In this document: piece after piece, positions 55,251 to 64,000 of the stretch
How the letters are laid out: each line of letters begins with the position of its first letter
Position numbering within the stretch: the stretch's first letter is position 1
DNA from: Poa pratensis
Lineage: Eukaryota > Streptophyta > Magnoliopsida > Poales > Poaceae
Direction of reading: 5' to 3'
Length of the DNA stretch: 64,000 nt
NCBI GenBank assembly: GCA_947311845.1
Contig: CAMZMU010000063.1
Coordinates: forward strand, 126,640,914 to 126,704,913
Notes under the pieces: generated by a model
What the model was told of the DNA's origin: nothing
The model's input: only the letters and a program-made list of their open reading frames with translations
Databases searched by the model: none
Position numbers and translations under genes: made by a program

Positions 55251-57629
55251 TTATTAGATCTGCTTCTAAATTGGTTCTACCACCCCCATATAGTATGTTG
55301 GGTTGAGAGAGTACCAGTTTTTTTGCCTCCATGCCACGAAATCACCCTTCTCATGCGATGGCAAGGGAATTGCCACATTGATGTTTTTGGTTGTGACATT
55401 ATGACATTTTTTATGTCAAAAATCCCAACAGAGCGTTTATTACTTTTATTTACTGTAGAAATTTAGATGCATCCGCGATCTAAATGTCATCCTTGAGTAA
55501 AGTCTGTGTTGTCCTTCTAATTTTTTTAAAGGCGCAGGTGCTAAAAAAGATCCATAAGTTGCAATACTTTTTGCCATGGTCACGGAGTATAATATAGACA
55601 TGCAAATGCACACAACCACCACACACATCATCCACATAAGACCAAAAATCCACTATTGTTTTTTCTTTTGATGTATTGGAAAAGTGGCCCGGACCTTTTT
55701 TTTCTAAAACTGAGAAATTAGAAAAACATAATTAGTGCTTGCATAGACACAGAAATACTATTATATTGATATAATTTGGTTTTTAAAATATGATAATCTA
55801 AATAGTGCCTAAGTCATGAATGGCTATTTATAGACAACAACGCACAATGTTTATTAGGTTTTTGCTTTTGATATGTCTAAAATAGTATAAATACATATCA
55901 ATAAAAGTTTCCTGAATACAAAATTCAACTATGCCATTTACACAACTCAATTCATACACTTCAGAAAGTATTTACATATTTAATTTCGTGCAATATATTT
56001 TAATTTCTTCAATTAGCAAGGGTAGATGATAACAAGCACATTGCATCAGAATCCACACCTTTTTATATTTAGTGATGATAACTCTAATAAATGTTGTTTC
56101 GATATCAAGTACAAAGCATGTGCATTTTGTTACATTTTGACTTGCTAGACAATTTTGACCATGGAAAAAGGAGTAAATAATAATGTGATTGGTTCAGTTT
56201 ACTCTAGCAAATTTTATAAATATGCTTACTTAATATAGAAAGCGCTATTGAGATATTTGTTAGATCTCATCTTACCATAAATACGTATAAATTATATAGA
56301 AAAACAGTTTTAGAACAAACTATTGTTACAAAATACAGTTTACTTACACCAAATAATATTTAGTAACATTGTCAGCTATGTGGTTATAATATGCCAACAA
56401 ATAGAAACTTATACTTGTAATATTGCAACATGCTAAAAATAAAATAAGTATAAAAATTTAGTAAAAAATATATTTATTTCTATTTTTCTGGGCTCAACTA
56501 TTCCATGGAACGTCCCTAGCAAGCAATATTTACTGGCACAACACAACATAACCCCTCTACGCCCTTCCGACTCTGCACAAACACACGCGAATAGCTAGAA
56601 TCATCGGGAATCGTGAAGAACACCAAAAACATACTGAGAGGGGGAGGGGATGAATCGCTGAACCATGGTAAGATGCACGGTACAAACACAAATCTCACAG
56701 TGTCGCCTCATTCCCTTTTCCTCTAGAATGTGATTTTAGTTCTGTTATCTAGCTAGATCCACCACATCGTCCCAAAAGTAAAAACTTAGGGAATTCCTGA
56801 ACCTGCGAACACACTAAACTGACTCCAATGTAACAACCTAGTCGTCACAGTAAAACACAAATCCTCCTGACTCTGACAAACACATGTGAATCGGATTATT
56901 GGGAACGCGACGAACGCCAAACAATATGTCACGTGAAGGGCGGTAGCAGCATACCCAATGGACTGAGTCCTTGTCAAAATAGGCGAGATTATGTACGTCT
57001 ACGGCGGTGATGAGGATCTCTCTGACATGCCGACGGCACGCGGTGCAAAAGCACATGACCACATGCGCATACTGATCCGGTTCTACTACCAACTTCTAGT
57101 ATCACTCAAAAACCAAAACAGAAATAACCAGATCCCGATGCATCAAGAGAAAAATGAGTGAAACACCCTCATACTTGCAGCAACATCGATACAAAGATTT
57201 GTGCCGATAGCACAAGTAAACCGAACTCGGTGATTACACTGGGATTATGAGGGATAGGAGGTGGAGCGCAGGTAGAGATGAGAGGGAATGAGGATCAGCA
57301 ATACTTTGTCCGATGGATTGATTTCAAGTTCGTACATAATACATATCGAATATAATTTGCCGGACGTGTAGCATTGCTCTAATAACTTTTTGCCACATTT
57401 TTACCTCTGAGTTGTGATAATCTGACATATTAACTATGTAGCATATCCATTGTGGCACTTAGAGGAGCCACGTAGAAGTTGAAAAATAGGGTAAAAACTT
57501 TCACAAATAACAACTACGAGGCAATAGTGAAACAAACTCTTAAGCATTTAAATCCTGTTATGTTAACACGTAAAGAGAAAACTCAAACCTTATATGAATA
57601 GTACCAAATGAAATATCACATAGTCACAT
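55251..57629. other. AT-rich intergenic stretch
   Basis: No convincing host gene is seen. The only structure is a pair of related segments at about 56540-56640 and 56860-56930 and a minus-strand open frame at 56838-57092 (listed separately). The remainder is AT-rich. Confidence 0.5.
56838..57092 (-). other. Unrecognised open frame, 84 codons
   Basis: It reads EILITAVDVHNLAYFDKDSV and SRDILFGVRRVPNNP on the minus strand. I recognise no domain. The segment FGVRRVPNNPIHMCLSESGG has a DNA-level relative at 56540-56640 in the same orientation. It could be an exon of a degraded gene or chance. Confidence 0.2.
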
Positions 57630-57805
57630 CATCGTATAAATTACCACCAAATTGACCAGTTATAGTAAATTTGACAGATATTGCCTATTTCAAAGGCAGT
57701 AGAGGTGGTAGGAAGAGGATTACCAATAAACTGAGAATTCATGGTTAATATTTTTTGAGAATTAGGAAGATTGGTAAAGTTACACAACTTGATATGGTAG
57801 AACTA
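57630..57805. repeat. Direct repeat, first copy (partner 58190-58365)
   Basis: TTTCAAAGGCAGTAGAGGTG at 57688 recurs at 58246. Both are followed by GGTAGGAAGAGG, AATAAACTGAGAATTCATG, TTTTTTGAGAATTAGGAAGA and TTGGTAAAGTTACA. The offset is about 558 bp. The spacer has no gene. Confidence 0.85.
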
Positions 57806-58189
57806 GCAAAAACTGCCCGTGCATTGCAACGGTTATAGAAGAAAACAATACATGGTCATAACTTTGAAAAACAACATGCGATTGCAACGGTAGAAAAAAT
57901 GTGCATATATACTCCGGTCACAGTTGCACAACCGGTAACGGCCACGCCAGCCAGGGGCATCGATCTTTTCTCACAACTATTCCCCGGAGCCAGAGGAGGA
58001 GCAGGAGTGAAGGAGGTGGTGCTAGGCGGTGGCAGCGGCGCCTCGGAAGTCACGATCCTAGATGTGCACGCTCACTCCACACAAAACATAAAAAATATAG
58101 GCTTCTGTAGGTGCGATAGTTTTGCTGGATCGGGTCAAGGGTTCATGTAGGTGGTTAATATTTTTTGAATGGTTGATGGTAGATATTAG

Positions 58190-58365
58190 TACTTGAATCT
58201 CCATGAATTACCTCCAAATCGATCATTTATATAGATATTCGCTAATTTCAAAGGCAGTAGAGGTGGTAGGAAGAGGGTTACTAATAAACTGAGAATTCAT
58301 GTTTTTTTTTTTGAGAATTAGGAAGATTGGTAAAGTTACAAAACTTGGTATTATTTGAACTAGTA
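58190..58365. repeat. Direct repeat, second copy
   Basis: This is the partner of 57630-57805, roughly 85% identical by eye, in the same orientation. Confidence 0.85.
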
Positions 58366-58604
58366 CACATTGGCAAATACAAACTAAAAATAAGATACTT
58401 TATGTGTGCTTTCATATATATAATAAAGTAAATACAAACTAAAACTCAGATACTTACAAATAATGTTTGCAAATCTAAAGAGAAAGTAACTACAAATCGT
58501 AAACGTTGAGAACAACAACCAACAACTGTTTGCTACCTGCAATGTTTTATTACGTGAATAATCTGTTGGACAACACCAAAGTACAAGGGTTTGTATAGTA
58601 AGTA

Positions 58605-58774
58605 CACTGGCGGAGCTATGTTTACTGGAATGAGGGAATTCCAAAATTGCTCTGGATTTTTGCTTGTTAAGGTACCTAAGATTGAATGAACTAATTGTCT
58701 TATGAGAGAGTTAGGCCAGATCATGGATGCACATTTGTACACCCTTGTTTAGTTGTGGCTTCGCCCCTGAGCTG
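58605..58774. mobile_element. 170-bp hAT-like MITE
   Basis: The left end CACTGGCGGAGCTATG and the inverse of the right end CAGCTCAGGGGCGAAGCCAC share the GGCG-AGC core with a short offset. An exact 8-bp duplication AGTAAGTA lies at 58597-58604 and 58775-58782. It is non-coding. Confidence 0.7.
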
Positions 58775-59079
58775 AGTAAGTAGCAAACTATTTCCTGCAG
58801 GTGAGAGGTATGAACACTAGATTCTCTTCTCCATTCGCCAATCAGTTTGCAACAGATATAGGAAAACAATCTTGTGACCAACGTACGTATCCGGTATAGT
58901 TGTGAATTACACTGAGTGTTTTAGTTTTAAAAGATATATATTAAATTGAAATGATAAGTGCTTTTGTATTTTAGGAATAATTAATACTCATCAAACTTCA
59001 TTTTAGGAGTAATTGAAAATAAAAGTGCAAGCAAAGTAAACTGAAAGTGTTTTCTCGTGGAGGAAATTGGACTGGGGTT

Positions 59080-59821
59080 CATGCATGGGTTCTTTGCATC
59101 ATCCAAACTTGACAAAGTTTTCTGGAGCAATGCATGCACAACTTGGAAGCCTCTAGGCCGCCTCGTCGAACATTGTACCTGCCCGATGGCGAGAGTGATG
59201 GCCTGAAGGGGGTCTCTCTCATTGAAGTACCTGCCCGGCTCGTCGACCATCTCCAAGCGCGGGATGAGGTCGTCAAAGTGCCGTCTCGTCGAACAGAGCG
59301 GTCGCCACGAAGCCGCGCACATGGGCGGCATGCCGAGTGCGGCGGCCGCGTCGAACGCCGCGCGGTCGGCCTCGATGGCCACTTGGTACACGTCGGTAAG
59401 GGGCCCGACGTGAAAGGACACGCCGGTCACGTTCAGCCCGCGAGCTGCGCGGCGCGGAGGAGGAGTGGAACCACCAAGCACGATGTGGAGGAGGAGCTCG
59501 CATGCATTGTGGGTGTCCGGCCGCGCTTCACCTTGGCCACCTCGGTCTCGGAGTCGTAGGTGGACGCCGACCTGCGCCGCGTACTGGACGTGCTCCTCTG
59601 GCTTGCACGGGTTGGCGTACACGACTCTGCTGCGGTGCTGCCGGGTCGGCGCCGAGCGCGAGACGGAGTCCACCTCTCTGCGGCTGGCGCTGCACGCCGC
59701 CGGCACCGGAGATGACTGAACGCATAAGGGCGTCATTCTCCTTGAGCTTGAACGCGAGCACCGTCCTGTTCTTCACGCCCGGAGCCACCAGCAGAGCCTG
59801 CATCGGGCTGGTTCCAGCCAT
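59080..59821 (-). pseudogene. Ornithine decarboxylase pseudogene
   Basis: The start MAGTSPMQALLVAPGVKN (ATG at 59821) and later blocks ASRREVDSV, VVYANPCKPEEHVQYAAQVG, NVTGVSFHVG, AAFDAAAALGMPP and DEPGRYF match plant ornithine decarboxylase, the PLP enzyme making putrescine. The segment between residue about 40 and the ASRREVDSV block, which holds the PLP-lysine motif in family members, is missing. At least two further frameshifts occur, and the 3' part after PGRYF is unrecognisable. The gene lies between the two zinc-finger paralogues, on the same strand. Confidence 0.75.
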
Positions 59822-60307
59822 GTGGACGACGATGACGACAATACGTCTGAGGCACGATCGCTTGCGATTAACTAGGCGCGCGGCGTGTGTACACTACATA
59901 GCGGTCGTTAACGCAGAGAGCGGAGCTAGAACGCCGGTACGTTTAGCTATCATGCAATTTCACAGTGCACATCGAAACAGAAAGATCACCACCATATCCA
60001 TCAGATCAGCCGGCGATCCCAAAATATTTCAGGAAGCCCTAAGAAGACACAAACACATCGCAACCTTTACCTCCAATATCCATCCACCGGTTAACCGCGG
60101 GAGGCATCAAGTCGAAGTAACTAGCTGTGGCAATACTGCTACACCACAAGGGGAAAACTGGAACATCAAAAGAGAGATTGGCAAAGGCTAAATCTAACCT
60201 ACCAACACGGTAAAAGGCATGAGCATGTGAAGTTTATGTTGATCCTTTGGAAAGACCGAAACCAAGACTGGGAACAAAAATAGACAAGAGTCTAGCCGCT
60301 CTGCGTC
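59822..60307. other. 3' flank of zinc-finger gene 2
   Basis: It is non-coding. From about 59960 it is related to the 3' flank of zinc-finger gene 1 (GAGAGATTGGC-AAGGCTA, GACTGGGAA and GTCTCAGGCTAC-like blocks), marking the left part of the duplicated segment. Confidence 0.55.
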
Positions 60308-63300
60308 TCAGGCTACAATGGGAAGCTGCTGCACTTGCTGCTGCTGCTGCTGTTGCAGGTTGGCTTTGTGCCTACTCCCAGCTATGTGTGACTCGTAAAC
60401 CTTCTGGCTGTTGGAGACAACATTGCACATTATGCAAATTTCCACTTCACCTTCAGCTAATCCATCCTCAAGGACTCGCCTTCTCTTCACCTCCAGGTCT
60501 TCTGGGGTTGCTGCGGGCCTCTTCTTCTTCCTCTTTAGTTGCACAGCTGGTATCACGCCATTAGCGACATCAGCAGCAGCAGGTGTTGCACTTGCTCCAA
60601 CAGCACCGTTCAGAGGGTTTTCTTGTTTAGGTGTGATCGAGTCTTGGAACTTCTCCAAATTCTTCAAATTCTTCTTATGTTTCTTACCCTTTCTATGGGC
60701 CCTGAGACCATTTTTGCACTGCATCTTGCAGAGTTCACAGGTTACTGGGTGCACATCCTCCGGTATTTTCTTCACGACATTGGACACCGTGCAATTTTTC
60801 ACTTCACCTTCAGCTGATCCAGGCTCAAGCACTCGCCTTCTCTTCACCTCCAGGTCTTCTAGGCTTGCCGCGGGCCTCTTATTCTTCTTTGGTTGCACAG
60901 CTGGCATCACGCCATCAGCGACAGCAGCCGCAGCAGGTTCTGTACTTGCTCCAACAGCATCGTTTGAAGGCTTTGCTGGTTCAGGCGTGATGGATCTTTG
61001 TAACTTCTCCAAATTCTTCTTGTGCTTCTTACCTCTTTCATGGTCCCTGAGAGTACTTAGGTTGTTGCACTGCCTCTTACATACTTCACAGGTCGTTTTC
61101 AGGTCACCTTGAGCTGCTCCAGCCTCAAGCGCTTGTCTCTTCTTCTTCTCCAGGTCTTCTGGGTTGCTGCGGAGCTCTTATTCTTCTCTGGATGTACAGC
61201 TGGCATCATGCCATCAGCGACAGCAGCAGCAGGTTCTGTACTTGCTCCAACAGCACCGTTCGGAGGTTTTTCTTGTTTAGGCGTGATCGAGTCTTGTAAC
61301 TTCTCCAAATTCTTCTTGTGCTTCTTACCTGATTCATGGGTACTGAGACCATTTAGGCCGTAGCACATAATCTTGCAGACTTCACAGGTCTGCACAACCT
61401 TCGGCATTTTCTTAACGACATTGGACATTGTGCGCATTTGCAGTTCACCTTGAGCTGTTCCAGCCTCACACACTCGCACCTTCTTCACCTCCAGGTCTTC
61501 TGGGTTTGCTGCGGAGCTCTTATTCTTCTTTGGTTGCACAGCTGGTATCATTCCATCAGCGACAGCAGCAACAGCAGCAGGTGCTGTACTTGCTCCAACA
61601 GCACCGTTGGGAGGGTTTTCTTGTATAGGCATGATCGAGTTTTGTAACTTCTTCAAATTCTCCTTGTGCTTCTTACCTGTTTCATGGACCCTGAGAGAAG
61701 CTAGGGGGCACTGAATCTTGCAGACTTCACAGATTGCTGGCTGCGCAGGTGTTTCCTTCACGAGATTGGACATCGGGCCCTTTTTCGCTTGCAACTTCCA
61801 CAAAATCCTCTTGTGTTTCGCACTTGTTTCATGGCGCCTGAGATCATCTAGGGTAGTACCACACTGAATCCAGCAGACTTCACAGTGCACAACCTGTTGC
61901 AACTTCCACAAAATCCTCTTGTGGTTCCTACCGGTTTCATGGCGCCTGAGATCATCTAGGGTAGTACCGCACTGAATCTGGCAGACTTCACAGGTTACTG
62001 TCTGCACAACCTCCGGTATATTCTTATCGAGATTGGACATCGGGCGATTTTCCGCTTGCAACTTCCACAAAATCCTCTTGTGGTCCGTACCTGTTTCATG
62101 GCGCCTGAGATCATCTAGGGTAGTACCGCACTGAATCTGGCAGACTTCACAGGTTACTGTCTGCACAACCTTCGGTATGTTCTTATCGACATTGGACATC
62201 GTGCAATTTTTCGCTTCATGGTGCCTGAGATAATCAAGGGTGGCACCGCTCTGCACAACCTTCGGTATATTCTCATCGACATTGGACATCATGCAATTTT
62301 CCGCTTGTAGATCCAAATTCATCCTGTGCTTCTTACCTTCTTCATGGCGCCTGAGAGTACCTATGTCACTGCACCGTATCTTGCAGACTTCACAGATGAC
62401 CTGAACACAGTATAAAAACTAATCAGCAGAGACAATTAAGGTGAACTGAACAGCATAACTGAACATAAGATGTGCATAGAATTAAGGTGAATAGAAGCTT
62501 CTTTTGTGAAATAAGCTAGTGCACATGTGAAATCCATGCTACTGTGTTAAGCATGGTAATTCACAATGGTAAAGCTACTTGATTCATTTTCCATGTATAC
62601 CTTACACTGAACATGTCCTATCCAATATTACTATGTAAATATGATTATGCAGATGATAACGAATGATACCCACTTATCAGTAACAATCCTGCACATACAC
62701 ACATGATGGCCTCAGCTAGAAATCAAGAAGGCAAGGACTTCCAAAAAACCACCTCCTACACTAACCGCCGTGCTTCAGCTTTAGGCAGGCAGTGCAGCAC
62801 TGGGAGCACTACTGGTGTTTGTAACACTGTTATTTAGAGTTCATAAAAAGCTCGCAGTTTCCCTATAAAAAAGTACTGGGAGCACTACAGAAGTAAAGAA
62901 AGAACATGCAGAACTAATCTTGCTCTCGAATTTGAGCCTCGGACCCACAACGCAAGAAGAACATAACACCACAGAACTACATACATAGATCTAGTCTAAC
63001 GCCATTGACAGGTAACGCAACAGAAGGCAGCAATCGAATCCTCTAGGAGTACGGGTATAAGTTAGTAAGTTACAACCGTATATTTAGCGAAGAAGAACAA
63101 TCACTTGGAGAGCAAATCGCAATGAGGCCCGGTTGCTAACTATGCGCCCTCTTTGTCTAACGAATCCCTCGAAATCCACCCTCACCACGCTCCGGAAGTA
63201 CAGGTAAAACACACCGAATCGGAAGCCGTAAGATAACTTACGCTGTTCGTCTCAAGCTCCGAAGTGGCCACCGCCGGGGCGCCGTAGTACCTGTACATGG

Positions 63301-63424
63301 CGTACGGGTTGCACAGCACCGGGGCGGTAGGGCTGGAGTAGGAGGAGGGGGAGGAGGCGGCGGCGGAGGCGACAGTAGTGGGAGGAGGAGGCGGCGGCGG
63401 TGTCGCGTCCCCACTTCCTCCAGG
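60308..63424 (-). pseudogene. U1-type zinc-finger protein gene 2, expanded array
   Basis: The 5' exon is open from 63424 to the GT at 63241 (NPYAMYRYYGAPAVATSELETNS) but lacks an upstream ATG, the only Met being at 63298. The large exon runs from 62400 to the stop at 60308. About nine U1-type fingers are visible: one CEVCKIRC, four near-identical (CEVCQIQCGTTLDDLRRHET type and CEVCKIQC), then CEVCKIMC, CEVCKRQC, CELCKMQC and CIMCNVVSNS. They are joined by repeated linkers TPEDLEVKKRRVLE and NGAVGAST. A missing C near 61162 shifts the frame. Gene 1 has two fingers. Confidence 0.72.
62401..63241 (-). other. Intron of zinc-finger gene 2
   Basis: 841 bp with GTAAGT donor and GTTCAG acceptor. The part 62460-62830 is homologous to the intron of zinc-finger gene 1, but about 2 kb of that intron is absent here. 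Confidence 0.65.
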
Positions 63425-64000
63425 TCAAGTCGTGACGGATCCTGGCCCTGGGTGACGGTCCAACAGAATTTGGGCTGGGCTTTGGGCCGTCAAGTGTTTG
63501 AGCCCATACCACAGTAGCTAAATGCTATGGGACTCTGTTGGTCATAGACTAATATAAAAAGATCTAGAGGGCGGAGATTCAGAGCATCACATCTGTTCAA
63601 CGCAACCATCGTACGGTCCACGGCCTTCTGATGTTTAACGCAAATGTTTAACACAACGTCTAGCAGTAAACAAAATTCAACAGGGCGAAAAAACGGCTGC
63701 TCTCCATGACCTCCACGCAACGGCCGCTCTCCACGACCTCCTGCACGATTTCCCGCATCGCCGTCACCTCCGAGCTCGTGGCCGCCGTCTCTCAGTTCGC
63801 CGCCACCTCTCAGTTCTCCAACGCAGCCGCCGCCGCCTCTCAGTTCGCCGCCGTCGCCTATCAGTTCACCGCCACTGCCCCCTGAGTTCGCCGCCACCTC
63901 TCAGTTCGCCGCCTCCGCCCCTGAGTTCTCCGCCGCCTCTTAGAACGTCGCCACCGCCCCTGAGTTCGCCTCCGCCGCCCGCCCACCCGCTCTCCGTTGC
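63425..64000. repeat. Upstream region and CCGCC-rich degenerate repeat
   Basis: 63425-63690 is unique-looking flank without a gene. 63690-64000 is a degenerate array built on CTCAGTTCGCCGCCACC, at about 21-24 bp per unit. The minus strand reads as a Gly/Glu/Leu-rich open frame (ELRGGG type), which I ascribe to the repeat. It may be the first exon of a gene beyond the window. Confidence 0.5.

Noticed and set aside
63490..63897. Glycine-rich protein of 135 codons
   Set aside because: The Gly-rich half is the translation of the degenerate CCGCC repeat at the window end; no start context or domain. Left open only as a possible first exon.

Overview
The window looks like nuclear DNA of a grass, most likely a large-genome Pooideae species of the wheat, barley, rye or ryegrass type. 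The signs are nested Ty3/gypsy retrotransposons of the Tat type with primer sites matching plant tRNAs, L1-type LINEs, a grass-type SINE, CACTA, Harbinger and hAT non-autonomous elements, and a few split host genes with short exons and GT-AG introns. There are no bacterial operons, no CRISPR array and no rRNA or tRNA gene.

Positions 1-45468 are almost entirely transposable elements. A very long gypsy LTR on the minus strand (1-5326, left end outside) sits in the reverse transcriptase of a minus-strand LINE (5327 to about 27595). The LINE's ORF1 is cut twice more: by Tat element A (7973-24972, TSD GTGTT) and by a 1.1-kb CACTA element (25469-26588, TSD GTG). Element A itself contains Tat element B (11282-19381). 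Next come a degenerate Harbinger accessory gene (27741-28436) and an ORF1-only LINE on the plus strand (28839-31227, TSD GTCCGCCAAA). A Harbinger element (32457-45468, TSD TAA) then carries Tat element C on the minus strand (32920-44905, TSD GCGGG).

A, B and C share the order gag, protease, reverse transcriptase, RNase H, second RNase H and integrase. All three are broken by frameshifts. Element C also has an additional ORF on the opposite strand, with five short GT-AG introns. LTR pairs differ by about 3% in A and about 2% in B and C (counted by eye), which fits B being younger than its host A.

Positions 45469-64000 are the gene-bearing part, all host genes on the minus strand. A DUF6598-domain gene (45546-47777) is interrupted by a 169-bp MITE and by frameshifts. 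Two tandem paralogues encode U1-type C2H2 zinc-finger proteins (49686-53645 and 60308-63424). They share intron and flanking sequence, so they arose by segmental duplication. The first has two fingers and a one-base frameshift in exon 1. The second has an array of about nine fingers plus a frameshift. Between them lie small hAT elements, a LINE zinc-binding-domain remnant, AT-rich DNA and an ornithine decarboxylase pseudogene (59080-59821). Nothing here looks like a wholly new system. The most interesting items are the spliced opposite-strand ORF in element C, the zinc-finger array expansion and the resolvable insertion history.
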